DNA from: Armillaria gallica
Taxonomy: Eukaryota > Basidiomycota > Agaricomycetes > Agaricales > Physalacriaceae
Direction: 5' to 3'
Length of the DNA stretch: 64,000 nucleotides
Assembly: GCA_037576215.1 (NCBI GenBank)
Contig: JBANDB010000012.1
Location: forward strand, 2,108,001-2,172,000
The notes under the pieces are model-generated. The model had not been told where the DNA came from, ran no database searches, and saw only the letters and a list, made by a program, of their open reading frames with translations. Below are positions 1 to 13,000 of this stretch, piece after piece. Position 1 is the stretch's first letter. Every line of letters starts with the position of its first letter. Both the position numbers and the translations under genes were made by a program.

Positions 1-1556
1 TCGTCGACATCGTAGCTTGCCAGTCAGACATGATATCTGCGAGAGTTAACAAGGTAAATGAAAATATGGATGAGCACATACATCCTTGGAAACCGTACTC
101 CTTTTTGACAATGTCGTTCATGATCTTGTCATTTTCGCATGCATAAGTAGCATTGATCAAGTCTACTGACGTCCAACAGTCTTGCCCAGCCAATGCATTT
201 CAACGACTTACTGTAACTGCACATCATACTTGCAACACCAGCCATGACACTTCTCATGAAAGGATGAGCATAGATTTCGTGCTGCGTTCTGTCGTCCACA
301 TCGGAACTTTCCTGAGTCCGCTTGTGTTCCTGCTCGCTATGACATAAATTATCAATATTGATATTGAGACGGCAAGTAAATCAGAAACAATTCACTTGTT
401 GATCAGATGCTTAGCACACGCTTGAACGCCACCCTCCTGCAGCCCGAGAACGGTTTCGTACGCCGCTTCTCCGGAAAGATATGGATCAGCGCCAAAACCC
501 TCCCAGTTGCGACCGCCTTGGGCGACTCGTCCTATATTCATCATCGGCCCCAAAGCAACGTGAACACCCTTCCCATAATGCTCAAGACCCATGTATAGCC
601 CGCGGAGACGTATGAGACGTCGGTTCCATCTAGACATGTCACCAATTACGTTGAGTTCAAATAAAGTGTCAAATGCACAAACGTCGCGGCGGCATTCACC
701 CCCGTGGGAAAAGAGGTCACATAGTCGGCGAATCGAACGCCTAGAGGGGAATCTTCAAGGCATAACCCAGGGTAGTTATGGCCTGGGATTGCGGGGGTAT
801 TTCCCTGAGGAGAAAAGGTTGACAATAATGTAGGCCCGGCGGGTATTAGAACGCACCACACATCGACCAATTGCCCAACCGATGCCAGTCGTTACATTGA
901 CCTTCTCTTCAAGAGTCATCCTAGCAACCTGACAATAAAAAGAGTTATTTTCAATGAATGATGGACCGGCATCACAAAGAAATATCAAACGCTGATCACA
1001 TGAAAGTCTAACTCACAAGGTTCTTTGCTTTGATATACGCAGCTGTCCAAGCAGAAGAATAGTCCGGCACATAGTTGGCTCCCACGGCTGGAGGAGTATG
1101 TGGGTCCGTCTGGATCCCACTTCTACCTGTTGGAGAGGGCAAGGGCGAGAACGTGTAGGAAGAGATGGGAACAATATGGCGAGTCGTTGTTGCTGGAGAA
1201 GTAACATACGAAAAGGAGGACAACGACGTTACGGTAGACTCGGAAGCAGAAGAGGCAGTTGAAATCGAAGCGTCTGATGCGGAAGAAGTTGATGCAGCAG
1301 CAGAAACACTTGAAGTGACATCAGAATATGAAGCTGAAGTGACCGAGCTGTCGCTACTGAAAGTGGATGACGCTGAGGAGATAGAGAATATAGGTGTCGC
1401 TGATTCCGAAAAAGACCGCGAGCTCGAAGCGCTGGGCGTCGCGACAGAACTGAGGGTACTAGAGGCTGAGGCAGCACCGTGTACTGGAGGCTGCTGATTT
1501 ACCTGGGCAACGATGAGGGGAACCCAGGCCAGCCAGCGAATTGCTCTCAAGGACAT
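1..1556 (-). CDS. Secreted GH3 beta-glucosidase, N-terminal part, runs off the left edge
   Basis: Glycoside hydrolase family 3 enzyme that would release glucose from beta-glucosides outside the cell. The start at 1556 gives a signal-peptide-like N-terminus (MSLRAIRWLAWVPLIVAQ), followed by a Ser/Thr-rich, probably O-glycosylated linker of about 110 residues. The catalytic domain begins with MTLEEKVNVTTGIGW (near 930) and continues with GLCLEDSPLGVRFADY, ALGPMMNIGRVAQGGRNWEGFGADPYLSG (about 440-560) and ACAKHLIN. The expected nucleophile motif SDW lies at 20-28. Introns are visible near 1010, 870, 690 and 390 and near the left edge. The junction near 650-693 does not keep frame with a plain GT-AG splice, because the exon ends in TTT where TT would fit. 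The rest of the gene lies outside the window. Confidence 0.9.
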
Positions 1557-3626
1557 GGTGGGAGAAGGAACGAAACACGAACACGCTCGCCTGGGCGTAC
1601 GCTGCCTGGATTTAAAGCTAAACGGCAAGCCAGAGCCGCCCACCTGACCCGTGACGTATTGTCGATCATTCCATCCTGCTGACAAATGTGCGCCCCCTAG
1701 GCTAGCACCAGAGACTCGTTGTTTCGGCGGGTGCGAGGACCGAACTGAATTTCCTTGGGAATTTACACGACGGTCCGGGTGCGGGGAGCGGAAGAGAACA
1801 GATGATCATTGTGGCGTACGACAACGGACACTGAGATTACATCAAGCCGAATCTGGCAAATTCTTTTCCTTTCTGGGGTTTCTCCACACCTGCAGTAGTG
1901 ACGAAAATTCGAACAGAAAGTGGATTTACTCATCGTTTAAATGGATATTGCTCCGATGTTTTAGTAGCATACCGACGGTCAAATGGGCTGCATTTGGACT
2001 ACTAGAGCTAATGGAAATACTAGCGGTATACCGTCGTATGGCTGCAATGTTGTAGCAATGAAATGCACTTTTAATCCAAAGACAAGGAAGTAACCCATCT
2101 ATTGGTCGTTACTACATCATGCTTCTTCTATTACACTATGCTCCATGCAAAAGCACTGCTAAATGAAATGCGCACATTAAAAGAACGACTTGGTATCTTC
2201 TGTGTGACACAAATCATGGTTACTATGATATTCATAGTTCGCCGTTCGTATATTGAACTCCACTTTGACTCTACCGTTGATGATGGAGATTCAAACCAAC
2301 CAGAAACACGGACATCCGCTGCGGAAGAAAGCAACATGGAAACGTGGAAAGCGTGCTGGACATGAACAAGGTAAAGACGCAAATGTTTTCTAAATTATTA
2401 CAAGCACTGGGCCGTTCAGGGAAAACCCCTCGCTCCGAGGAGCACATCTTGAACCTGCGTTGACTTCTGCTCAAATGAAAAACTTTCCAAGAATTCCGAA
2501 TATTCGACTGCAGTGGATACGTACATGAACTCGAGGTCTGGAGATTAGTGGAGTACTCCAACCAAACAGCCTTGTTGATGGCATCAAGCAGGTAGCGGAA
2601 AGGGGCAACCTTGCTTTTAAATGAATGTTTCATGATTTTCCGACCTTTCACTGTCTTCACCCGAATTTGGAAGATAAAAGAAAGAGGAAAAAAGGATCCA
2701 GAAAGCTCTCAAACAAGCCCTTGTGGTATGCATTAAGGAGAGCCGACAATCTCGATGTCAGCTAAATGCTGACCAGGTCAGCAAAGGCGCATATCTTATA
2801 TAAAGCAGTGGGAATTTACTTGGTGCTAGTACCGTACCAGTCCTTCATTTCCAAAAGAACGCGACGAAGAGGGAGATTCCTTCATTCTTTAGTAATTTCG
2901 AATAAAGCCACATAGCTTGAAGCTCGGAAACGTCGTTCAGGAAGATGTCACTGGCAGAAAAAGACTGCATCTTTCCAAGTTCGTTTTTGGAGAATGAAGG
3001 GTATGAACGGCCGATGCACACATATCTGAGGCGAACACTGGGTAGACCACTGTATTCAGTGGCACAGCGAGCAATATAATAGAAGTATTGCAGCTTGTAC
3101 TTGACTAGTGTACGAAGTACAAGTCTGGAATGTGATTGGGGGCTGAGAATTTGATGACAATCGGCATGCGAGTACTAAGTAGCCCCGAAATTTATATTGC
3201 ATGACAACTTCATGCATCCGTACCAAGATCAACCGTGGTCTTTGGATAGTAGATCAAATTCTCGTCGATTACTTGAATTCCAAGTTTGGTTTGTCTTCCA
3301 ACAGAGGCGGCCGGGGACGGCTGTTCGGCATTAGATAGCGGCAGAGAAGGCCGATGACACGGCAACATAAGGAAGAACCTCTTTCCGCAAGATTCTGCTT
3401 CTCTGTAATTGAAGCTTGGAACCTTTGAAGGCTTGAAGTTGCAGCTGGCCTTCTGATTTCGATATCTGCATGGACAGCGTTCTCGCTGTTCTTACATCTC
3501 GAAGCTCAAAGTTCTCCAGCGATGCCGTCATGCCGCCAACTTCAACTCGGGGATCTTCTGTCCGGTCAGATTTCTCGCTATAAGTACCCACATAAACCCA
3601 AGGAAAGGAAAAAGGTAAAGCAACAA
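1557..3626. other. Intergenic, no gene recognised
   Basis: About 2 kb between the 5' end of the beta-glucosidase gene and the 3' end of the DUF6593 gene. Short open frames on both strands show no domain, no splice-linked continuation and no conserved motif that I recognise. No tRNA or repeat was seen. Confidence 0.5.
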
Positions 3627-4330
3627 TCAGGACCCCCCATCGCCTCCTCCGTCACCCTGTGGGTCTTCGTCGTGTGCTGCCAGCGTCGTGCCGTCACCCG
3701 CATGGTCTCGTCTCTTCTTCTCCATTATAACAAACGTTATCACCACCAAGTCGAAATCCAGCGTACAGCCGGGCTGGATTCGCAGCCGTGACTTGCGTTC
3801 ACCAGCGTACAGGCCCTCGGAGGTCGACGTATACGTATATCTTGCGACCTCCTCATTGTTCCCAACTCGCGTCAGCTGGAGGCTCATTCAGTCACCATGG
3901 CTGCCATACAGAGAGATTACGGACTACTCACAACGCACCCGACGCCTTTCACCGTCTTCCATCGGTACTCTGAATGGTCATCGCCTTGGAAATACCGAGA
4001 GCTATACCATTGATCAGGATCGCCAAGGTTCTCGGTCGCGACGACGACTTACGAGCTGAACGGTCCCCGCCTATGCAGGAAATCCGTCGCCAGAACGCCG
4101 CTACCGCTCAATCCCCGAAGGTTACTACTCCGCACGATGGTGGGGTTATCCCAATTCTTCCACTCAATCTCTGCAACAACGCTGTCCGCCTCTGACTCTG
4201 CCGGCCGCTGTATCCGCGACATCTTGCGATGTCCGTGCACTTTCGTTGTAGTGATTTGGTAATGTGCCACACCATTGGCTGAAACAAGCACTGTTCGTAG
4301 AGGGTTGTCGGGAACGAGAAACAGGTCCAT
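3627..4330 (-). CDS. DUF6593 family protein
   Basis: Small protein of a family abundant in basidiomycetes; function unknown. Three exons fit: 4330-4053, 4001-3932 and 3875-3627, with GTAAGT...TAG and GTGAGT...CAG introns of about 50 nt, giving about 198 residues. The N-terminus MDLFLVPDNPLRTVLVSANG matches the family's opening beta strands. The middle has SEYRWK, like the family's EYKW motif. The end carries NTFxARxT-like NNEEVARYTYT and DLVVITFVIMEKKRRD, like the family's 'DLIVVTFVYVEKLRRDR' ending. An in-frame ATG at 4354 is an alternative start. The tail after the last motif is Gly/Asp-rich. The family call rests on remembered consensus features. Confidence 0.8.
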
Positions 4331-4626
4331 GCGTGGGTGGTGGTGCACGATCAAGGTTGATACCAGTGAAAAAAATAAAGGGCGGACTGATATTGGTTTC
4401 TGAATCGACGGTCCGTATTATGCTTTTGTGTTGACAGGCCTTCCGATCATATAAGGTAACTGAGGCGCACTTCATTCACTTACTGACAACGTCTAAGAAA
4501 TGGCGCGAGTCCCTGTTTGACGTCGTTAGTTCGGACGACGCGTAGATGACATGATATATACGTACTTGCATTGGAATTCCACGAAACAATGATTCTATAG
4601 ATGTACAGTAGCGATTGAAAAGAAGA

Positions 4627-7600
4627 CTACGAGGAAAGAAAATTAAATACGCCTAGAGTATTTCCAAACCCAGCTAGGGTGGACGACCGTGCGACGACTA
4701 AAGGCGATACTCGTGTGAACGGCAAACGAGGAAACGCGCTCTTCGTCGCAGATAAGGAAATCGTGTCCTGACTATCAGCAATCATCGACAAGGCAGAGGC
4801 CTGAATCTCGAAATTCGAAGGCTCGAACGTCCATACTTCCCACCGATCCAACGTCGCCAAGGATAATCCATGAGGGGATGTTGACACACCCTCCTTGTTC
4901 GTTTTTCCAATACCGCGCGGCCTCCTTCGAACACCGACCACCCGATACCCAGATACCCCCCAACACCCCCTCTCGCAACACGTCTCTCCTACCTTCACAA
5001 CTTGCAAACTCTGCCAAACCTTCGACGATCCCCTCACTCCCTCAGCCGGACCGACCGCGTGATTCGTTTCACACTCCTCAACAGGTAACGTGAGCTCCGA
5101 AGCACGTCGAGTCGAATCCTTCTCCGATGCGCGCCGCGAATGAATACCATGTGCAGACACAGGGAACGAGGCTTCATATGCAGATGAAAGCCTTGAGTGT
5201 CGGCCTTGAGGCGAATTCAGGGACACGAAGCTCCCGCTTCGGGAGCGACGCCCCCCAAGACCATCATATGAAAGTTTCCTAAGAGATCGAGTGGGTGTAC
5301 ATGAGCATCGTCGAGTTTCGTTATCGTCGCTGAGGTAGACCTTGAAGAAATGAACGAATTGGTTGACAGAGAAGACGAGGGATAAACTATCCAGGGGTAG
5401 ATAACCGCAGTGGCGGCATGCATGGCGGGGCAGCGGAGAAAGGCAAAGTTGGGTCACTTTGCCGTATGCTTCGTCGAGGACGCGGACCATTTCACCAGTC
5501 ATTCCGTCCCAGAGGGAAACAACCCCCGCCTCTGTCACTGCTCCAACGATTGTGCGAGCTTCGTCCCCCATGATGGTCCGGCATACATCCACTTTTGTGA
5601 CATTATCAGCAGGGTTCCCCGCTTGGACTGTAAAGTCAGGCATGAAAATCTTGTCTGTTTCGTTAATCTCTTGAATCTCCAGCGTCCCATCATCCAAACA
5701 AAAGGCGGCGCAAAGAATGTCCAAAGGTGTGACCCGGAGAAGAAGGGAGTTGATCGTATTTGCTCGACTGAACGGGCGAAGCTGTATCATCGTCGGTAGC
5801 TCACCAACTGTCCATTTGGCGGCGACACCATTTTCGTACGTTGCGACCACAGAGATCGACGTAGCTTTGTCCACCGGTGACGTGGGACGGGAATGAGGAG
5901 GAGTGGTACCTCCTCTCGGGTTATTGAATTCGACTCCGGTGACCCCCGCGGACGAACTGGGCATCGTAAGATGGGGAAAGGCGTGTATACGACCTCTTTT
6001 GATCGCCCACACAGCAATGACCCCTGCGCCAGTTCCAACAGCGCAATGATCACCTCTCTCGTCGACTGCCACGCACGTAATAGCAGAAGCACTTGAAGAC
6101 GTGCTCGCCGACCTTAGCAGCACATCGGTGGCATCGATTGATAAATGTGTCTGGGTGTCTCTATTCCATACAACGATCTCATTGTGCACGCCAACAGATG
6201 CGACCACTTGACCTCCTTTACTAGTTGCGATAAGCTCAACGTCGCTGGAGAATGTCCGCGGGAGCGTGGAGAATGAGAATTGATTTCGAAGAGAAGCGGC
6301 TTCGTTTGGAACGGCCTCCTCCTCCTCTACATCTGCGCGGTTCTTTTGGGCTTCAAGTAGTTCGGCATCCTTCAGAAGGTACAAGAGCAGACCGTAAAGT
6401 GCCACATTTGTAGCACCAATAGGCAACACCATGATCTGGAGCAGCCAGAGTATCAGCTTGAGTGTTCTGAACCTGAGCCGATGTGTTTTGGGATGGTCAG
6501 GGAGGGGGATGTTGTCATCGACATCAGGTTGGAAGGTTAAGATCGTGGGGCTTTCAATTCGAAGGTGAAGTGCCGACTCCGTTGGATTCAACGTTCTCCA
6601 AAGATGCCAGACTGGATCGTGATTGTCTGAGACGTGGGTATTGCGGTCTACTCGCGTAAGTGCTCCCCGATGAATAGAGGCGTCAGTGCTTCCTTTGATA
6701 TCCGATGGCAATGTTGCGTAATATAGCGTCGCAGTGGTTGCCAACAGCTGAAAGTACTGTCAGACTTGGAATAAACTGCAATGTAACCGGATTCATACCA
6801 AGAAGAGGCTCAGGTTCTTCTTCGCTCGCCCACTGAATAGACCCTGAATGACATTGACAACCTTTTGCCACTTTGACCGAGGTTTTACGGGTTTTTTCTC
6901 AGGTATTGCGAACGGAACAGCAGGTGCTAATCCAGGATCTTGTCGTAAAAGTTCTTCAAGCTACGTGACTGGAAATTGAGACCAACTTCTGTTAAAGTGG
7001 TGAGCACTTACTTCAAGACGTTGCATGTCTATGGAAAGTACTGCAATGAAGAATGTATGGGCTAAGAAGCCATGCGCAACTAGTACCACGATAGCGAATG
7101 CGCAAACTGGCGTATAGCACCTCCAGCGAAGAAAGCAATAACCCCGAGGATGGTGTTGTAAGATACGACTTTGAGAATATTGGAAGTTCCCGCGAAACTC
7201 AATCCTTCGGCAATTCGCTGTTTGACCGGCAACGTAACATGAGTCCTGCCAACGGCGTCCACCTTGATACAAGTCAACATGGTGTTACACAGAAATTTAT
7301 AGACGAACCAAATTAAACATGTTCTCAGCACCAGCAAACAAAATCATGATGGCCAATAGCTCCCTGTATTCAAGTCGGAGATCAGGGGCGGTTTGATTAG
7401 CCTGGAGAATAGGTACTTACCAGGGCACCATCGTGATCTTGAAGCCCACGAGAGCACAAACACTAAGACTAGTGATTGTACTCACTGTGATTTCCACCAG
7501 ACCGGTAAACATCACACCGATCCGAGAATGAACCGTGTTCATTTGCCGCATCGACCAGAACACGTATATCGCGAAACTAATGTAAGCTAAATAGAGAAGA

Positions 7601-8575
7601 GCCGAGATCGACGTGGAGCCTTTATTCTTGGAAGGTGTTGAATGATACTGTCGGAAGCATTGAGATAGTGACTGACGGAAAGGAGTAACAACATACCTCT
7701 AGACCCAGCAAAATCGGTTCCTCTGTCTGTACATGGAGCACCGTGTTTGACGATTTGGCGGTTTCTATGGTTTGTATCCAAGATATGTGATCAGATTTCC
7801 CCACACAGTCGGATTCGGGAAAGAAGTAGGTGAGAGCAAGATATGTCGCAAAATCGAAGCTCGTTCCGCCGACATGATGCTCTTCAGAATCTCGACCGGC
7901 GAGAACCATGTGAGCCGTTATAGGAATGCCTGAGACAGTGACATTCTTCGAAAGATTCAAAGTGTCCAGAATATTGGTGTCGGAGAGTAGGGTGTCTTGG
8001 TCATAACGCCAGAAGGTGAGGGGAGACAGCACGAAACACCGGCCGTCTGAGCGCTTTAGGCATGGAATCTTGCGACTGACGATGAGTTCGCTAAGCCGGT
8101 TCTTCGAGTTTTAGGGTAGATAGGAGAATTTGGTGGTTAAGGGCGCTATCGTCTTCAGGTAGGGGGCTCTGAATAAGGATACGTTCCACCCTCAGCGTTC
8201 GGCCGATACCACATCTGGCACGGGACACTGAGTCGCCTCCGACACGAAGGCTCTCATGTCCGGACCAAATATCCACCAAATCCTGTTGCGCATTGAAGCC
8301 GGAGCCGGTCTTCATTGCTGTAAGTGTCTCAAGGATAGACTGGGTCTTCGTAGAGGTATACAAATCGAGTGCTGGGTAGAAAAGGGAGGTGATAACGACG
8401 CCGGAGATGAGAATAACGCGAATTTGGTGGGTTGCGCAATGCCTGGGGAGATAGGGTCAGAATGCTCGACACAAGCTTCCGCGGAGACGTGAGGTACTCA
8501 CAGGCCAAACCGAAGGAAAAAACGACTCCCGAGACTTCGAATAGCTGAAAGATACCAAACAAGAAATTCAAACAT
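4627..8575 (-). CDS. SCAP-like sterol sensor (SREBP cleavage-activating protein homolog)
   Basis: Escort protein that in animals and fungi holds the SREBP transcription factor in the ER and responds to sterol level. The model starts at 8575 (MFEFLVWYLSAIRSLG). A first membrane helix (IRVILISGVVITSLFYPAL) follows, then a long luminal loop (about 8360-7650). The sterol-sensing domain has ELLAIMILFAGAENMFNLVR, SNILKVVSYNTILGVIAFFAGGAIRQF and the diagnostic closing stretch ending FFIAVLSIDMQRLE (about 7020). The last large exon (6744-4627, 705 residues) has two membrane segments and then WD40-like repeats (HNEIVVWNRDT, GAGVIAVWAIK, GVVSLWDGMTGEMVRVLD), as in SCAP. Patched and NPC1 share the sterol-sensing domain but not the WD40 C-terminus. 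Introns are spliced cleanly in the parts I followed. Confidence 0.85.
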
Positions 8576-8923
8576 GGTGAATACGATTCCGTCCGTTGCA
8601 GAGGCTAGAGTATCCGAGAGAGAGCAACCAAAAAGTGATCCTGCGAGTAAGAAATAGGGTAGAAGACCGCTCCTGCGACGCGCATTCAAAGCAATGCTAA
8701 ATACGGGCGCTAGACGAATGGCTGCTGGGCTGCTGGAGCATCGGCGGATGAGTACGTACGTAGTACGCTCAAGACAAGGACTCGGAAAAGGATCAAATTC
8801 AGGAAATTTGCAATCTCGGTATTGCCCGGCGTCTTCCATAATCCCGCGGCCCACCCGGCCCAGACTTTCGCGTCACGATCAACCACGTCCAGGATCATCC
8901 CCATAACTTTTGCTTTTGCCATC
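8576..8923. promoter_or_regulatory. Shared divergent promoter region, SCAP-like / protein X
   Basis: About 350 bp separate the two divergently read start codons (8575 minus, 8924 plus), so both promoters and 5' UTRs must lie here. Open frames run through it on the minus strand, but they do not join the SCAP-like protein in a family-consistent way. I see no certain TATA box or binding site. Confidence 0.5.
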
Positions 8924-10020
8924 ATGAGAGGCGCTCGTCAATTTCGCTCTGCATCGAGGACCCTTGCTCACTGCACGCCGCAGTCTCGACGACGTATGTA
9001 CCTTTGTGTCCTCGTTGTCCGCCTTTTGACCGACAAATTTCCCAGTTATTCATTCAACGCCCAGCCGACATGAAATCAGTACCCTCCAAATGCCTGCAAT
9101 GTCCCCAACCATGACCGAAGGCGGAATTGCCTCCTGGAAAAAGCAGCCGGGAGAAGCATTTGTCGCCGGCGATGTTCTTCTTGAAATTGTAATATTCCAT
9201 CTTCCTTTTTTTTTGTTTCCGACATACTGACAAGCTGTAGGAAACTGACAAGGCTACCATTGATGTGGAAGCCGTGACTGATGGGGTGATGGCAAAAATT
9301 CTGGTGCGTCGGTGGCGTATATATCAGTGCTACGCTTATAGTTTGCATTCAGCTACCAGATGGAACGAAGAATATACCAATTGGAAAGGTCATAGCCATG
9401 TTAGCAGAAGAGGGCGATGATATTTCTAATGTGGAAGCTCCCAAGGAAGCAGAAGCACCACCGACAGCCTCGCCGCCCAAGCAGGAAACCGCTCCTTCGA
9501 CCCCACGTCCAGCTCCGACCCCAGTCGCACACTCGTCATCACCTCCGTCCCATTCGCGTCCAATGTTCCCATCCGTCTACCGTCTATTGCACGAAAATAA
9601 TGTAACCAATGCTGAGCAGATCAAGGGTACTGGTGTGCGCGGCATGTTAACCAAAGGCGATGTTCTTGCATTCTTGGGCAAAGCTTCTGGTCCTCTCGGC
9701 ACCTACAAGGAGCCTGCACCTGCTCAGCCCACCGCGCCCATTCCTAAGAAGGATGAGCCAAAAGTAAGCGTCCATTTCTACCTTGAGACATTCTATTTAT
9801 TCTCTTCTAGCCTATAGACGCGGCCGCACTCCGACAGCTCATCGTTTCAACAATGCTTCGAAATTCAGTCAAGCCGGCTGCCGCCCCAGGACCACCCCCA
9901 GATTTCGACTCCATTATTGCGGACTATCTTCCATCAACGCCTGCTGCCCCCAAGCCGGAGGCGAAGCTACCCCCTGCATCGCCGAAGTCGACCGCGGCTT
10001 ACTTTGACGGTCTCATTTAG
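8924..10020 (+). CDS. PDX1: Pyruvate dehydrogenase complex protein X (E3-binding protein)
   Basis: Structural subunit that docks dihydrolipoamide dehydrogenase (E3) onto the mitochondrial pyruvate dehydrogenase core. The N-terminus MRGARQFRSASRTLAHCTPQSRRR is basic and free of acidic residues, as in a mitochondrial presequence. A lipoyl domain follows (MPAMSPTMTEGGIASWKKQPGE... EIETDKATIDVE), with the lipoyl Lys in ETDKAT at about 9250. Next come a Pro/Ala-rich linker and a peripheral-subunit-binding domain (FPSVYRLLHENNVTNAEQIKGTGVRGMLTKGDVLAFLG, about 9570-9690). The C-terminus is short (PIDAAALRQLIVSTMLRNS... YFDGLI) and has no acyltransferase catalytic domain, which separates it from E2. 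Introns lie near 8996-9083, 9199-9239, 9304-9350 and 9763-9812. Confidence 0.9.
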
Positions 10021-10081
10021 ACGCCGATTGGCATTGTGTATATTATTGAATGGGTATATAGATCAGCTCGTCGTAGAAACT

Positions 10082-13000
10082 TTACCTTGCGTCTGGGTTA
10101 TACGGAGGCATGGTTTGGACTCTACCTTTCATCGGCCATTGTTCTGTCATGGTGTGCGCCTCCCATATCCTACCTCCCCGAACAACATACATCAGCTCTC
10201 TTGTGCCTTGTATAGGCCCGTCAAGCAGATCAACGTCCGGAGGGTATACGAGAAAGTCTGCTAACTTTCCCACAGACAGCGAGCCAACTGAGCTGAAAAG
10301 CCCAAATGTGATGGCTGCCGATGACGTTGCTGCCTGGAGAACCTGTAGAGAGAGCCGCATTAAACAAAAAATCGGGGGCGGAAATTATCTGAAGAAGGGA
10401 ACCTCGTAATTTGTCAGGCCTCCATACTTCGTAAATGCCATCTCCTCATGGTAATTGAATCCCATTGGTTTCTCCCCGTGCGCCCCAATATGCACTCTTA
10501 GGCCTGCTCTCACCATTTTAGCTGTGGATAGCGAAACGTTGAATAGAGCATATGCTGAAGAAACAGATTAGGATTTAAACTTCATTGTGAGAAACAGCGC
10601 ACAGGTCAATGGCCGCGCTGTTGATTCATGTAGTCCTTCTAAGATATCGTGTCGCGAGAACCGTCTCAACCTATGGAAAGGAAGGTCACCGGAATTTTCT
10701 CTACGAAATCAAACGACTCACTTTGGGTCGTTCGGAATGTCTTCAGTCGCCCAAACATACTGCTCTCCAAAAACGCCTCCATAGTTGACGATATGCGTTG
10801 GCGTAGATCCTGTACCGCTTCGCGACCACAGTGTAAGCACATCATCATACAGAACGGAGACTGGCAATGCATGTTCAACTGTCGTCATGCCTAGATACCA
10901 ACCGAGTCAGTCAGCTCAAGCAAGGAGGCAAAGGAACCCTCTGACCATCTATGATATACGTCAGGTCCCAATCATAATAACCACCCCCTTCAGGAACACA
11001 AAGCAAGCCCATATCACGGGCCGTTTTCAATAGTCGTTGCCGAGAAGCACTGTATCATCTATGAGGATCGTCTCAAAGCATAAAATGGACGTAACTCATA
11101 CCGCGACGGCAGCTGGTAATTCTTATACGAAAAGCTCACAGGCCCAGCTTCAGCCTTAATCCTCGCCAGCGCAGACACCGCCGAGTCCATATCCACAATC
11201 TCTTCATGCAACCCCACCCAGCTCCCCCCAAAAAGCACAGACCCCGTCGTCAAGATCCGGGGCCCAATGAATTGCCCACTCTCTAAGCGACTGCGCTCTA
11301 TGAAAGCTGTCACGGTATCCGAGCTGGGGCTGTTAATCCCTATAAGAAAACAAATAAAGCCGTGAGAGGTTTAAGACGTACTTGTGCATCGTGGTTACGC
11401 CATAGGCAAGGAAGCTTTGCATTTCCCATGATTTGGCTGGGAATGGGACGATGTAGCCTCCCCAGTGGGAATGAACGTCTATAAAACCAGGTACGACGAA
11501 GCCTAAATAGAAAAGACTTGAGGTCGAGATGCTGGGAAAAAACTTGACAGATTCACACACCTTGATTAGCATTAAACTTGACAGCATCTTCGGGAATGGG
11601 ATGTCATCGACAGGACCGACGGCTTGGATTACACCGTCCTTGACCAACATAACACCCTCCCTGATGAGATCGCTCTCTACGAGCCCAGTTTCCATCGTGA
11701 GAAGCGTCGCATTGTATACAGCCACAACACCAGAAGACCCAGAAGCCTTCGCTTCTTCCTTCAAACGTGCGATATCCGTGGAATGTTCGACGAAGATATC
11801 TTGTGATTTGACCAAATCATTTACGCATCCGATACCAAAAGTCGACTGGTCGTTCTTGATACTAGGTAAACACTCCTTGAGACGGGCGACTTCCAGTGAA
11901 AATAGTGTAGGGCCTAGGAATAGATATGGGTCAGGTACATGAGGGAGAAGCCACTATTTTATAATACCAGAGAGCCAACATAATTTTTGCCCATTCCCAC
12001 TCCATGCGATGTCATGCCCACCATGCAGACTAAGCCTCGCCAAACCCTGCGTAGCATTGCCCGGTTTCGCCCAAAGTTGTTCACCAGGTTGAATATCACG
12101 ACCACGAGCCAGATACACATGCTGGAATTCGACAAAAGCCACCAAATTGTCTGCTGAGACCGAGACTTTATTTGACATTTTTCCGGATGCCAGGATACGC
12201 TGCGCATAAGCATTGGAAGCATCAACAACGAATGCACGTCCAGATTCTTCAACCAAAAGCTGGTTTTGGTCAAGGAATCGCAGGCTGATTATACGGTCGC
12301 TAAACGCAATATCTGAAGGGATGAATTGTAGATTATACAATGGAACATTATCATGTTCTCCCCTGAAGGGTAACGTCAGGTCTGCAAAGTACAGCCCCGG
12401 ACGCGCGGTGGCTACGACTGTCCCTGTCAACGAATCCCCAGCAGTCTTTACAAACGCAATCTTTCGATGCCCGTTCGTGCCCGGCGAAATAGCGGGGGCG
12501 AGATATCGTCCAAGTGGCAGTCCCTCGATTTCGTACGCGATTCCCGAATCCAGATCGGCGATTTCGAAGGAGGAGAAGTCGGTGTCTGACCACCGGCAGT
12601 GGACGATTAGATCGCTAGAACCAGAGACAAAGGAGGGCGAGTAGTATGGGTGGTTGCCGTAAAGAGTCGGTACCGAGATCGCTTCCTTTCCACCAATAGG
12701 CTGGACGACGGTCACTCCAGCGGCCTGAAATACCGCTTGTCCCCCAGAGTGGTCTATATGGAGCTCCTTGAAAGCATGTACCCTCATGCTATCCTGAGTC
12801 TCCAAAGATAGCAGATCCACGCCGCCTCTTAGAGTTTCTGCCATTTGCATCTCGACATGAGCGCGGAATCGAACAGGAAACGGAGTTCCACCAGCAACCC
12901 GCTCTCCGTATCGGTTACTAGCCAAAGGAACATGATGTATTTGACCTGCTCCCCAGATGATAATAGCGTTGTCTGTGGGAGTAAACGTAAAGGAGGGGTA

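Noticed and set aside
1165..1497. Acidic plus-strand open frame of 110 codons
   Set aside because: It is the antisense of the Ser/Thr-rich linker of the beta-glucosidase; its Glu/Val-rich composition follows from that.
8710..8925. SCAP start at the minus-strand ATG at 8925
   Set aside because: That frame ends in a stop before the conserved SCAP sequence and would overlap the start of the protein X gene. The start at 8575 joins directly to the first membrane helix.
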